A stretch of DNA of 64,000 nt, from NCBI RefSeq assembly GCF_947489035.1, contig NZ_CANLCI010000024.1:1-64000 (forward strand), in the 5' to 3' direction. Below are positions 15,310 to 25,750 of this stretch, piece after piece; the first letter of the stretch is position 1; each line of letters begins with the position of its first letter. Source of the stretch: an uncultured Ferrimonas sp. (GTDB lineage: Bacteria > Pseudomonadota > Gammaproteobacteria > Enterobacterales > Shewanellaceae). The notes beneath the pieces are model-generated. The model was not told the origin of the DNA. It saw only the letters and a list, made by a program, of their open reading frames with translations, and did not search any database. The position numbers were made by a program, and so were the translations under genes.

Positions 15310-18300
15310 ATGACTCAAATTCTTAGCTTCTTCGCCCAGCGCCTGTTTTTAGCCCGTGCGTTGACCATTATGGTGCTTACTGTGGGGATCGGTGCCTTGG
15401 GCATCGTTAAGCTGCAAGAGCTGCCCAATGTGGCCTTTGCTGAAGTCAGCATCACCACTCAATACCCGGGCGCGTCGGCCGCAGACGTTGAACTGAACGT
15501 CACCAACAAGATTGAAAAAGAGCTCAAGTCGGTGCAAGGGGTGCGCCGCTTCACCTCCGAATCCAGCGCTGGTCGCTCGCAAATTCTGCTGGAGCTGGAT
15601 GAGGGCGAACGCTTGGATCGCACCGTACGCCAGATCCAACAAGCGGTGGATCGGGTCAGTGATTTGCCCACCGAGATCGACCAAGCGCCACTGGTAGAGC
15701 AAGAAACCACGGCGTCGTTTGAAGTGATGAGTTTTGGGGTGGTGGCCGATGTGGATAATGCCCAGCTGCAGCAATACAGCCGCCAGCTAGAACAACAGAT
15801 CCGCGCTCTGCCGGGGATCAGCAAAGTCGAGATGGCGGGCTTTCGCCAGCGGGAATTTTGGATTGAGGTGAACCCAGAGAAGATCCGCCGTTTTGGCATC
15901 GATTTTCAGCAGATCAACAATGCCATTGAACAGCGCAATGTAGCCACTTCCGGCGGGGCAATTGAATCGTTCCAAAGCGAACGACAACTGGTAACGCTAA
16001 CCCAATTTAGCAGCATCAAGCAGCTGCAACAGACCATCATTGAAGTGCAAGCCAATGGCACCATTGTGCGTTTGCGCGATGTCGCCAAGGTGCACGACAC
16101 CTTTGAGCGCGCCCAGCAGTTAGGGATGATCAACGGCAGCAACGCCATCCTCTTTACCGTTTACAAAAGCGCCAGCGCCGACATCAATGCCACCATTGAT
16201 GGGGTTAAGTCATTATTGCAGCAAGCGGAAGTACGCAGCCAGCACACCTATCAGTTTCCCGTGTCGTTGGATTTAGCCCAAGACATGAGCGAACGTTTTA
16301 ACATCGTCAGCACCAACGGCGGCATCGGCTTAATGCTGGTGTTACTGCTGTTGAGCGTGGTGTTGCAGCGGCGCGTTGCTTTTTGGGTGGCGCTGTCGAT
16401 CCCGTTTTGTCTGCTTGGGGTGATCGCACTGTTGCCCGCCTTTAACATGAACCTGGATAGCGTTACCTTGGCGGCGCTGCTGTTGGTGATTGGGGTGATT
16501 GTGGATGATTCCATCATTGTGGCCGAAAGCGTGTATCAGCAACACGAGCGTGGCTTGCCACCACTGCAAGCGGCGGTAACGGGCACCAAGCAGGTGCTGA
16601 CGCCGGTGCTGGCCAGCTTAACCACCACCGCCTTGGTGTTTGTGCCGATGCTGTTTATTCCCGGCACCTTAGGCAAAGCGATTGCGGTGATCCCAGTGGC
16701 GGTGATCTTAGCGCTGCTGTGGTCGTTGTTTGAATGCACCGTTACCCTGCCCGCTCACCTGCATCAATCGTTGGCGGCCGCGCCACGTAACCGCCACCAA
16801 CCCAGCCCTCGCTGGCAAGCCCTCAGCGATCGTTACCAGCAGTTACTCGGCTGGTGTCTGCAACGCCGCAAACGCACCCTTGCCAGCGCAGCGGTGGCGT
16901 TGCTGCTGATGTTGGGTTCGGTCGCCGTACTCAAAATCGATTTTTTCCCCGGCCAAGCGGCCAAGTACATTGAGATCCACACCGAAACCGCCCCCGGTTT
17001 GCCACTGGCCCAAGTACGCCAAGCCCATCTGCGGCTGGAACAAGCCATCGCCGCTTTGCCAAGCAACGAACTGGCCAGCTACCAATTAAGCTACGCGGCG
17101 CCCATCAGCAGCGGCTTGATCCGGTTAACCAGCGCACAGCAGCGCCAGCGCACGGCGGTGGCCATTGCCGCCAGCCTAGAACAAGAGTTGGCGGATCTGC
17201 CCCAGCTCAAGCAGGTTAAATTTGTGGTTGATGCCGGTGGCCCACCGCCGGGCGAACCCGTTGAATTGCGAGTGATCAGCAACGACAGCAACGCTCGCCA
17301 ACAGGCGGTTGCACAAATCACCCAGTGGATGGCGCAGCAGCCGCCGCTCTACAACATCAATAACAGCGATGCGGTGCTGACGCCGCAGCTGCAGATCCTG
17401 CCTCGATATGAATGGCTGGCACGTTATCAACTCACGGTGGCGGATCTGGCGACCACCTTACGCATTGCGTTTGATGGCGAACAGGTAAGCCAAACTTGGA
17501 TTAATGATCAGGAGATCACCTTGCGGGTGCTGCTGAGCCAACCTTGGCGCAACGCCGAACAGCTGACGCAGCTGAAGTTGACCAACGCCAGCGGAATAGA
17601 GGTGCCGTTAACTCAGTTAGCGCACATTAAGATGATCGACGCTCCTCGCACCCTGCTGCACTTTAATGGCGTTCGCCAAGTGCTGATCAGCGCCCAAGTG
17701 AACAGCGAAGACGTGGAAGCCGATGAATTGGCCGAGCAGATGCTGCTGCAATTGGCTCCGACGTTGCCACCACACGTTACGTTAGAGCTGGGGGGTGAAA
17801 TTGAAAACACCAATGAAGCGCTGTCGGGTTTCTTTGTGGCCTTTCCGGCGGCCATGTTGGCAATCTTCTTTGTGATGGCCATTTTGTTTGAGTCGATGCT
17901 GCAGCCGCTGCTGGTCATGGCGGTGATCCCCTTTGCCGTGGGTGCGGCACTGCTGGCCTTATTACTGCACCTGCAACCGTTGTCGCTGTTTGCCTTGATT
18001 GGTGTGCTGGGGATGACCGGAGTGGTGGTCAATAACGCCTTGGTGTTGATCAATCAGATCAACCAGTACCGACAGCAAGGCCAAGCCGCGATTGACGCCA
18101 TCACTGCCGCCGCCAGCAGTCGCTTACGACCAATTTTATTGACGTCGGCGTCTACGGTGATTGGCTTGCTGCCGCTGGCTTACGGCTTTGGCGGCACCGA
18201 TGTCTATATGGGCCCCATGGCGCTCACCTTGGGGTACGGCCTGTTGTTGTCACTGCCAGTGGTGTTATTGGTGCTGCCGGTGCTGTACGCCAGCTGCGTT

Positions 18301-18312
18301 GCTCGGCGCTAA
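15310..18312 (+). CDS. RND family efflux permease
   Basis: 1000 residues from the ATG at 15310 (a GTG directly precedes it). Proton-driven inner-membrane pump with 12 transmembrane helices and two large periplasmic loops. The N terminus LFLARALTIMVLTVGIGALG is the first helix; TM4 carries GVIVDDSIIVAESV with the paired Asp residues of the proton relay; duplicated helices recur near residues 840-990 (GVLGMTGVVVNNALVLINQI). Porter-domain segments such as QYPGASAADVELNVTNKIE are typical. No outer-membrane channel gene accompanies it, so it presumably uses a TolC encoded elsewhere. It is followed by a hairpin at 18345. Confidence 0.95.
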   Translation: MTQILSFFAQRLFLARALTIMVLTVGIGALGIVKLQELPNVAFAEVSITTQYPGASAADVELNVTNKIEKELKSVQGVRRFTSESSAGRSQILLELDEGERLDRTVRQIQQAVDRVSDLPTEIDQAPLVEQETTASFEVMSFGVVADVDNAQLQQYSRQLEQQIRALPGISKVEMAGFRQREFWIEVNPEKIRRFGIDFQQINNAIEQRNVATSGGAIESFQSERQLVTLTQFSSIKQLQQTIIEVQANGTIVRLRDVAKVHDTFERAQQLGMINGSNAILFTVYKSASADINATIDGVKSLLQQAEVRSQHTYQFPVSLDLAQDMSERFNIVSTNGGIGLMLVLLLLSVVLQRRVAFWVALSIPFCLLGVIALLPAFNMNLDSVTLAALLLVIGVIVDDSIIVAESVYQQHERGLPPLQAAVTGTKQVLTPVLASLTTTALVFVPMLFIPGTLGKAIAVIPVAVILALLWSLFECTVTLPAHLHQSLAAAPRNRHQPSPRWQALSDRYQQLLGWCLQRRKRTLASAAVALLLMLGSVAVLKIDFFPGQAAKYIEIHTETAPGLPLAQVRQAHLRLEQAIAALPSNELASYQLSYAAPISSGLIRLTSAQQRQRTAVAIAASLEQELADLPQLKQVKFVVDAGGPPPGEPVELRVISNDSNARQQAVAQITQWMAQQPPLYNINNSDAVLTPQLQILPRYEWLARYQLTVADLATTLRIAFDGEQVSQTWINDQEITLRVLLSQPWRNAEQLTQLKLTNASGIEVPLTQLAHIKMIDAPRTLLHFNGVRQVLISAQVNSEDVEADELAEQMLLQLAPTLPPHVTLELGGEIENTNEALSGFFVAFPAAMLAIFFVMAILFESMLQPLLVMAVIPFAVGAALLALLLHLQPLSLFALIGVLGMTGVVVNNALVLINQINQYRQQGQAAIDAITAAASSRLRPILLTSASTVIGLLPLAYGFGGTDVYMGPMALTLGYGLLLSLPVVLLVLPVLYASCVARR

Positions 18313-18344
18313 CCTCGGCCGTCATCCTCTTCACTTTTTCCATT

Positions 18345-18370
18345 AAGCCACCGTTGCGGCGGTGGCTTAG
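18345..18370 (+). terminator. terminator after the RND operon
   Basis: AAGCCACCG / CGGTGGCTT stem about 30 bp past the permease stop; only a short T-rich tail follows. Nothing gene-like is seen from here to the DUF2860 gene at 18667. Confidence 0.6.
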
Positions 18371-18666
18371 TTTCCCTTTCGCGAAGTCATCCCCACCCGC
18401 CCAGTACTCGCTCGCCCCCCCTCATCTCAAGCATCAAACACTCGCCTTGGGCTCAACCATCAACCGCTCATTCAGACGCGCTGCGTTGTTGGCCCTTTGG
18501 CTGGCCACTGCGGCGCTTTTTGTGTAACCAAGCAGCGCCATCGCCGCATATTGTGATGCAGACCCACTTTTCATGCCATCCAACGCAATGCATCGACAAA
18601 TCGTTCACGCCGCACCCTCTATCGTGGCTGCAACTTACGAAGACCCAGAACGCAAGGATACTCATC

Positions 18667-19647
18667 ATGTTCCCTAAAACACTCTGTGCCACCGCCGTTT
18701 CGCTACTGTTTATCAGCGCCGCTCAGGCACAGCCTGTTGATTTCGAACAGTCTGGCTTCTCAGGCGACACCACCTTCTTTCTCGGTTTTGGCTCTGAAAC
18801 GTCGAACTTCAACACCGACAACGACATCAAAACCGGCGAGCTGAACAGCAAAGGCAAGTCTGAGTCCGAGGCCCAATTTGGCTTGCGTGGTGAAGTGCGT
18901 TACACCTTTGCCGATGCCCACCAATTCTTCACGTCGGTGCGAGAAGACGATTACGGCCCAGGCGAAGCCACCTTAGGCTTGGGTTACCGCATGGCGCTGG
19001 CTGAAGACTCCTACATCGGTGTGTCTTACTTAAACTCCATCGGTGGCGAAAGCTTTGAAGATCCGTACTTGGTTAACACTAAGCGCACCACAACCGACGT
19101 ATCTGGCAGCACCATCTTGCTGGAATACGATGGGATCCTTGGCAGTGACTTCTCGGCAGAGCTGGCACTAACCAGCCTTGACGTTGACAAAGAGGCCTCC
19201 GGTTCCGCCGGTACCCCCGCCCAGCAAAAATTGGTGCAGCGCGATGGCAGCGGCGTTGATCTGACCGTAAGTTACGACATGATGCTGGGCCACAACGCCA
19301 TGCTGATGCCAGCGGTAAGCTACCAAAGCTTCAGCGCCGATGGCGATGCCATGAGCTACACCGGCTTTGGCTTAGAGATGGCCTACCTGCGGATGATGGG
19401 TGATCACAAACTGATGTTGTCTGCCGCGGTAGACAGCAACAGCTACGACAAGAGCCACCCGGCGTTTGCCAAAAAGCGCAAAGACACCGGCTACGAATTG
19501 ATGGCGATGTACGAATACGACGGCTTTGAAGGCTGGGAAAACTGGAGCGTGAAAGCGGTTGCCGGTTACGAAGCCCAAGCCTCTAACATCAACTTTTACG
19601 ACCAAAACGAATACATCTTTGCCGTTGGTGTTGGTTACCAGTTCTAA
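18667..19647 (+). CDS. DUF2860 family outer-membrane beta-barrel protein
   Basis: 326 residues from the ATG at 18667, supported by AAGGAT just upstream; the open frame extends 49 codons further but without signal features. A signal peptide (MFPKTLCATAVSLLFISAAQA) is followed by amphipathic strands with aromatic ends (for example ATLGLGYRMAL, SYIGVSYLNSIGG, FAVGVGYQF). The protein ends in Phe, as expected for a BAM substrate. The pattern matches DUF2860 proteins of Vibrio and Shewanella, of unknown function. It is monocistronic with its own terminator. Confidence 0.8.
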   Translation: MFPKTLCATAVSLLFISAAQAQPVDFEQSGFSGDTTFFLGFGSETSNFNTDNDIKTGELNSKGKSESEAQFGLRGEVRYTFADAHQFFTSVREDDYGPGEATLGLGYRMALAEDSYIGVSYLNSIGGESFEDPYLVNTKRTTTDVSGSTILLEYDGILGSDFSAELALTSLDVDKEASGSAGTPAQQKLVQRDGSGVDLTVSYDMMLGHNAMLMPAVSYQSFSADGDAMSYTGFGLEMAYLRMMGDHKLMLSAAVDSNSYDKSHPAFAKKRKDTGYELMAMYEYDGFEGWENWSVKAVAGYEAQASNINFYDQNEYIFAVGVGYQF

Positions 19648-19670
19648 CCCTTTTCATCTAAACCTGCTTT

Positions 19671-19699
19671 GGCAGCGCCTTGTGCGCTGCCTTTTTTTT
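19671..19699 (+). terminator. terminator after the DUF2860 gene
   Basis: GGCAGCGC / GCGCTGCC stem with a CTTGT loop followed by eight T residues. Confidence 0.9.
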
Positions 19700-19784
19700 G
19701 TTTGTCGCTAGAGTTTTTGCATCACACTGGTACACTGCGCCGCTCCTTTTCCTCCCCAAATCGATAACGCTGCGAGCCCCAACC

Positions 19785-20729
19785 ATGAGAGTGATTTTAG
19801 CCCCGATGGAAGGCGTCATGGACGCCTTGATGCGCGACATGCTGACCCGTCAGCACGGCGTTGATATGTGCGTGTCTGAATTTGTGCGGGTGGTTGATCA
19901 ACTGCTGCCGCCACGCACCTACCATCGCTTGTGCCCTGAACTGCAAAATGGCGGTAAGACCGCCGCAGGAGTGCCAGTACGGGTGCAATTGCTAGGACAA
20001 GCGCCGGAATGGATGGCGTTGAATGCACAACGCGCGGTGGAGTTAGGATCGGACGGGGTCGATCTGAATTTTGGCTGCCCAGCCAAGCAGGTGAATCAGT
20101 CCAAAGGCGGCGCGGTGTTGCTGAAAGAGCCCGATGCCGTGCACGACATCATCAAAGCGGTGCGCGATGCGCTGCCCGCCGATAAACCTGTTACGGCGAA
20201 GATCCGCTTGGGCTACCACGACAAAGCGCTGATGCTGGATAACGCCTTTGCCGCGCAAGAAGCCGGTGCCGCCGAACTGTGCGTGCATGGCCGCACCAAA
20301 GACGACGGCTACAAAGCGGAACGAATTGATTGGGATGCCATTGGTCAGATCAATCAGGCGTTGTCGATTCCGGTTGTGGCCAACGGCGAGATCTGGTCAG
20401 CCGCAGACGCGAAACGCTGCATTGAAGCCACCGGCTGTGAGGATTTGATGATTGGTCGCGGTGCCTTGGCCTTGCCCAACTTAGCCGAGTGCATCAAAAC
20501 CGGCGCGGCACCGCTGCCTTGGAGCGAAATGAAGCAGGTGCTGATCGATTACTCTGGCTTTGAACTGTATGGCGACAAAGGGGTGTATTACCCCAACCGC
20601 ATCAAGCAGTGGCTGCGCTATCTGATGAAGCAGTACCCAGAAGCCCAGGCCACCTTTGACGTGATCCGTCGTCTTAAAACCCCTAACGACATTGTGGCCG
20701 AGTTAGGGGCCGAACACTTAATCAAATAA
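19785..20729 (+). CDS. dusC: tRNA-dihydrouridine(16) synthase
   Basis: FMN enzyme reducing U16 in the tRNA D-loop. 314 residues from the ATG at 19785 (MRVILAPMEGVMD), which matches E. coli DusC; the frame is open upstream through the terminator and should be ignored. Motifs are EFVRVVDQLLP, ICPELQN-like LCPELQN, the catalytic Cys in LNFGCPAK near residue 98, KIRLGY, VHGRTK, ANGEIW and MIGRGAL. The extended C-terminal helical domain typical of DusC is present. Stand-alone gene. Confidence 0.95.
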   Translation: MRVILAPMEGVMDALMRDMLTRQHGVDMCVSEFVRVVDQLLPPRTYHRLCPELQNGGKTAAGVPVRVQLLGQAPEWMALNAQRAVELGSDGVDLNFGCPAKQVNQSKGGAVLLKEPDAVHDIIKAVRDALPADKPVTAKIRLGYHDKALMLDNAFAAQEAGAAELCVHGRTKDDGYKAERIDWDAIGQINQALSIPVVANGEIWSAADAKRCIEATGCEDLMIGRGALALPNLAECIKTGAAPLPWSEMKQVLIDYSGFELYGDKGVYYPNRIKQWLRYLMKQYPEAQATFDVIRRLKTPNDIVAELGAEHLIK

Positions 20730-20778
20730 CCGGATTTGGCTCAGGGGCAGTCGATCTTCCTAAGCCAACCGCTCCGCG

Positions 20779-21288
20779 TTATTTGCCCGCGCCTTTGCCG
20801 CCGCCGTTGCTCAACCACAAGCTGGCGGCCACCAGAAACACAATCAGCGCCATATAGAGCAGCTCCAGCATGTTGTTGGGGCGCATCTCAACCAGCAGCG
20901 CAAACACCTTAATCACCAACAGCATCAACACCACTTTGCCCAATTTGGCTTTCAGCTGATCAATGCTGTTGATGGCGAACGCTTGGGATTCATGCCCTTG
21001 GGCTTGCTCAATGCGACTGACAAACAGTTCGTACAGGCCGAACGAAAAGATAAACAGTACCGACGACAACAAGAAGGTATCCAGCACTTCAATCACCACC
21101 AGCACCAGCTGATCGCGGCTGATGCTGCCGTTGCCTTCAACCAGAAATTGCCACTGCATTGTGATCAGGTGCCACACTTCAGCCACGCCCAATACGATTA
21201 AGGCGATCCCTGCGATCACGCAGCTGATCACCGCAATTAACAGCGTTAATCGACTGCGCCACAACAGCGCTTCAAATGCCTTTTCCAT
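20779..21288 (-). CDS. UPF0114 (YqhA-like) inner-membrane protein
   Basis: 169 residues with four predicted membrane segments: LTLLIAVISCVIAGIALIVLG, LVLVVIEVLDTFLLSSVLFIFSFGLYELF, VVLMLLVIKVFALL and LLYMALIVFLVAASLWL. The segment LDTFLLSSVLFIFSFGLYELFVS is characteristic of the UPF0114/YqhA family, whose role is unknown. The C terminus is a soluble GGGKGAGK tail. It converges with dusC. Confidence 0.85.
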   Translation of the reverse strand: MEKAFEALLWRSRLTLLIAVISCVIAGIALIVLGVAEVWHLITMQWQFLVEGNGSISRDQLVLVVIEVLDTFLLSSVLFIFSFGLYELFVSRIEQAQGHESQAFAINSIDQLKAKLGKVVLMLLVIKVFALLVEMRPNNMLELLYMALIVFLVAASLWLSNGGGKGAGK

Positions 21289-21441
21289 GCCACTTCCTTG
21301 TTAGAAAAAACGCAGGTTAGCAATAGCTTATCGGGCTTACAAGACAACGGCGCCGCGCTTAAACAAGCGCTTAAGCGCAGCACCTGAGTAAAACTCAACC
21401 AGAGCAGTGGATCCGCTTTGATCACATTAGATTTGTGGTGT

Positions 21442-21993
21442 TTACGCCACCACTTCGCCAGCCTTAAAGGATTTTATCCGCTGCAAATGGGCGCCGATCT
21501 GCGGAAATTTATGTGGCTGTTGTTCATCCCAAACAACGGGGTAATACGGCGCCAGTTGCTGTTCGGTTTGCTGGTTATCCAGCACCTCATCCTGGCGTGA
21601 CAGCACCACTAGTGAGCGCCCCTGATTCTGCTGCCGAAAATCGCTAATGCACTTAGCGGCGATGTCGCGGTATTCCTCGGGGCGGTTAATGCGGCCGATC
21701 ATATTCTGTTGCGGACACAGGTTGGGATTAAACTGCACAGAGCGCAGCTGGCATAAAAAGCCGATGCGTTCGACCCAATAACCGCCTAAGCCAACCCCCA
21801 CCAAGATCGGATTGGGATCATCGCTGAACTTCACGTGCTTAGTGACTTCATTCAGCAGGTGCTGCATATCGTGCTTAGGGTGCATGGTGGAATAGCTGAT
21901 CATGCGCACATCGTCGTCGATCATCTTCAATTGCAACACTTTTTTATGGTTGCCTGGGCTGGTGGCATCAAATCCATGCAGGTACAGAATCAT
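21442..21993 (-). CDS. ycfP: YcfP/UPF0227 family alpha/beta-hydrolase-like protein
   Basis: 183 residues, collinear with E. coli Ycf[67 protein letters not shown] and [14 protein letters not shown]. The nucleophile elbow reads GVGLGG rather than GxSxG, so the canonical serine is absent, as in the E. coli protein. Esterase activity is only inferred from the fold. Monocistronic; its start faces sdaA. Confidence 0.92.
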   Translation of the reverse strand: MILYLHGFDATSPGNHKKVLQLKMIDDDVRMISYSTMHPKHDMQHLLNEVTKHVKFSDDPNPILVGVGLGGYWVERIGFLCQLRSVQFNPNLCPQQNMIGRINRPEEYRDIAAKCISDFRQQNQGRSLVVLSRQDEVLDNQQTEQQLAPYYPVVWDEQQPHKFPQIGAHLQRIKSFKAGEVVA

Positions 21994-22238
21994 GCGGCAA
22001 ACTCCATTAGCGAATTATTGTAATTATGGTCACTACACTGACTATATTGGCGCTTTTTTAGCGCCACTGACAAGAGGCAATCGCCGCGGCAACCAAGCCG
22101 ATGTTGGGTGGACTTTACGGTTGTAAACGGCGCAGCTGATCTGATGACCGGCGTGATGGTTGGGGGCACAGCGCTGCTGGTGTACCATCAACGCCATTAG
22201 GGGGAAACGTGATCCCCGTCACCAAAGAAGGAATTCCC

Positions 22239-23612
22239 GTGATCAGCGTTTTTGATATGTTCAGCGTTGGCATTGGCCCATCCAGCTCCCACACCGTGGG
22301 CCCGATGCGCGCTGCCAATCGCTTTTTAGCGGATCTGCATCGCCTCAATCACTTCGATAACACCCAAGAGGTTCAATCGGAACTGTTTGGTTCGTTAGGC
22401 CAGACCGGCAAAGGCCACGGCACCGGCAAAGCGGTGGTGTTGGGGCTGCTCGGTCAGCAGCCGGAAAGCTGCGATCCCGATGCGGTTGATGCGATGCTGG
22501 AAGCGGTCGCCAGCAGCCATAAAATCAATCTGGATGGCCAAAAATCGGTGCTGTTTAGCCGCAAAGATGGCATCACCTATCATCGCCGTAAAAGCCTGCC
22601 AGAACACGCCAATGCCATGAATTTAAAGGCGTTTAATGGCAAAGAACTGATTTATCAGCGCACCTATTTTTCCATTGGCGGTGGCTTTGTGCTGGATGAA
22701 GATGAGATCGGCCAACAAGCCAACATCAACCAAGTCACCGAATCCCAGCCCTACCCCTTTAGCAGTGCCCAAGAGCTGGTGGATCTGTGCACCGAACACG
22801 GTTTGTCTATTTCAGCGTTGATGATGGCCAACGAGAAGGTGTTACGCAGCGAAGCGGAGATTGAGCAACAGCTGTGGCACATTTGGCAAACCATGTTGGC
22901 CTGTGTTGATCGCGGTTGCCGCATGGAGGGGATCTTAGCCGGTGGCTTAAAGCTGCGTCGCCGTGCCCCGGCGCTTAAGCGCCGCCTAGAAGCCGAAGGC
23001 AACACCAACCACGATCCGCTTAACGCGATGGATTGGGTTAACCTGTTTGCCATGGCGGTTAACGAAGAGAACGCCGCCGGTGGCCGAGTGGTCACCGCCC
23101 CAACCAATGGCGCTGCTGGGATCATTCCGGCAGTGCTGTGCTACTACGACCGCTTTATCCAGCCGGTGACCAAAGACACCGCCACCCGCTATCTGCTCAC
23201 CGCAGCCGCCATTGGTATCTTGTACAAAAAGAACGCCTCGATCTCTGGCGCCGAAGTTGGCTGCCAAGGGGAAGTCGGCGTGGCTTGCTCAATGGCCGCA
23301 GGGGCCTTAACCGAGCTGATGGGCGGCACCGTGGCTAACGTGGAAAACGCCGCTGAAATTGGCATGGAGCATAACTTAGGGCTGACCTGCGATCCGGTTG
23401 GCGGCTTGGTGCAAGTGCCCTGCATTGAACGCAACGCCATGGGCTCGGTGAAGGCCATCAATGCCTCACGATTGGCCATGCGCGGCGACGGCATGCATAA
23501 GGTGTCGCTGGATAAGGTGATCAAAACCATGTGGGACACCGGCATGGACATGCGCAGCAAATACAAAGAGACCGCCAAAGGCGGCCTCGCGGTCAATATT
23601 GTTGAGTGTTAA
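22239..23612 (+). CDS. sdaA: L-serine ammonia-lyase (iron-sulfur dependent)
   Basis: Converts L-serine to pyruvate and ammonia. 457 residues from the GTG at 22239, where AGAAGGA precedes and the product starts like E. coli SdaA ([22 protein letters not shown]); a second GTG at 22209 with AGGGGG would add ten residues. The beta domain contains [16 protein letters not shown]; the alpha domain contains [13 protein letters not shown], the [19 protein letters not shown] cysteines and [18 protein letters not shown], which include the three Cys ligands of the 4Fe-4S cluster. Single-chain type. Confidence 0.96.
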   Translation: MISVFDMFSVGIGPSSSHTVGPMRAANRFLADLHRLNHFDNTQEVQSELFGSLGQTGKGHGTGKAVVLGLLGQQPESCDPDAVDAMLEAVASSHKINLDGQKSVLFSRKDGITYHRRKSLPEHANAMNLKAFNGKELIYQRTYFSIGGGFVLDEDEIGQQANINQVTESQPYPFSSAQELVDLCTEHGLSISALMMANEKVLRSEAEIEQQLWHIWQTMLACVDRGCRMEGILAGGLKLRRRAPALKRRLEAEGNTNHDPLNAMDWVNLFAMAVNEENAAGGRVVTAPTNGAAGIIPAVLCYYDRFIQPVTKDTATRYLLTAAAIGILYKKNASISGAEVGCQGEVGVACSMAAGALTELMGGTVANVENAAEIGMEHNLGLTCDPVGGLVQVPCIERNAMGSVKAINASRLAMRGDGMHKVSLDKVIKTMWDTGMDMRSKYKETAKGGLAVNIVEC

Positions 23613-23646
23613 TGCCCTCTGAGCGAGGTTTGGGTTTGCCGTTGCG

Positions 23647-24648
<1,002 letters not shown>

Positions 24649-24776
24649 TTATATTGATACCACAAAAACACGTAAAAATGGAATAAGCAAAAGGTCGGAA
24701 TGAGGGTTAAGCGGGTGCGCCAACTGGGGGCTTTGGTGTAGCATTGGCGTTCAAATAAAAACGGTCGAAGAATACG

Positions 24777-25547
24777 ATGTCGCTTACAATTTTCTTTATT
24801 TTGTTGGGTGCGCTGCTACTGGTTGTGGTTGGCATCAACATGCTGCAACAACATAAGCAACAACTGGAACGTGCTCGCCGCCAAGAGATGGCGAAGCAAA
24901 AAGCGATCATGGATGAAGTGGAACAACTGTTGGCCTGTGGCCCGTTGCTGCCCTTTACCAATGTGCTGGTTCGATTGCTCAATCAACGCTTGCTTGAAGC
25001 CGTGCGCCAAGTGCTGGCGGTCGATACCCGCAACCGCGATATGCTGGCTCGCCAAAGTGATCTGCAGGCGGCGTTAGCCAACCTTAAAAAGAATCCACCG
25101 ACGGAACGTACGGTAGACAGCTTTAATACGCCGCAAGCTGAAAAGCAGATAATGATGCTGATTAAGGTGCTAAAGCGCTTAAAAGAGTTCGTACGCCAAG
25201 AGCAGAAAAAAGGCACCTTAACCCACGATGAGTTTGTGACTGAATCCCGCCGTGCGGATCAGGTTATGCTGCGCATCAATGGGTCGGTCCTGATGGATCG
25301 CGCCCGTCATGCGGCCTTGAATCATCAGGTCGGCTCTGCCCGCCAGCACCTTAATCAGTTGGCCAAAGTGCTCAATAGCCACACTGGCGACGATCAGTAC
25401 AAGAAGACCGCCATGGTTAAGGTGAGCGAGATGCTGGAGGAGCTGAACCAGCGCCAGCAAGCCAATCTGCAAGAACACGTTGACGATCAAGTCAGCCAAG
25501 ATACCGATGAACTTGATGAGCTGTTCTCACCGAAGAAGAAATGGTAA
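24777..25547 (+). CDS. membrane-anchored coiled-coil protein, conserved hypothetical
   Basis: 256 residues. One N-terminal transmembrane helix (LTIFFILLGALLLVVVGINML) anchors a long, highly charged helical protein rich in Gln, Lys, Glu and Leu (HKQQLERARRQEMAKQK, IMMLIKVLKRLKEFVRQEQKK), probably coiled coil, with an acidic tail and a final KKKW. I do not recognise a named family; similar proteins seem to accompany cysB-topA in Shewanella relatives (recollection, not checked). It is divergent from cysB and convergent with topA, with its own terminator. Confidence 0.8.
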   Translation: MSLTIFFILLGALLLVVVGINMLQQHKQQLERARRQEMAKQKAIMDEVEQLLACGPLLPFTNVLVRLLNQRLLEAVRQVLAVDTRNRDMLARQSDLQAALANLKKNPPTERTVDSFNTPQAEKQIMMLIKVLKRLKEFVRQEQKKGTLTHDEFVTESRRADQVMLRINGSVLMDRARHAALNHQVGSARQHLNQLAKVLNSHTGDDQYKKTAMVKVSEMLEELNQRQQANLQEHVDDQVSQDTDELDELFSPKKKW

Positions 25548-25562
25548 CCACCGCAGCGAACC

Positions 25563-25592
25563 AAAAGGGGACTCATTGAGTCCCCTTTTTTG
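25563..25592 (+). terminator. terminator after the coiled-coil protein gene
   Basis: AAAAGGGGACTC / GAGTCCCCTTTT with an ATT loop and a T-run; works in both directions. Confidence 0.9.
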
Positions 25593-25706
25593 TGGCTGTG
25601 CGCCGATCAGATCAGCTGTCCCGCCGCCAATCACGCTGCCACTTATCCCAGCAACGATGTTCAACGCTTACCAGCATGGCTGTTCTAGCGCTAACCAGCG
25701 CCCATA

Positions 25707-25735
25707 AAAAAACCAGCTGCAAGCAGCTGGTTTTC
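25707..25735 (-). terminator. terminator after topA
   Basis: AAAACCAGCTGC / GCAGCTGGTTTT with an AA loop, T-run on the minus strand, just past the topA stop. Confidence 0.9.
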
Positions 25736-25750
25736 TGTCAAAGCTAAGGC

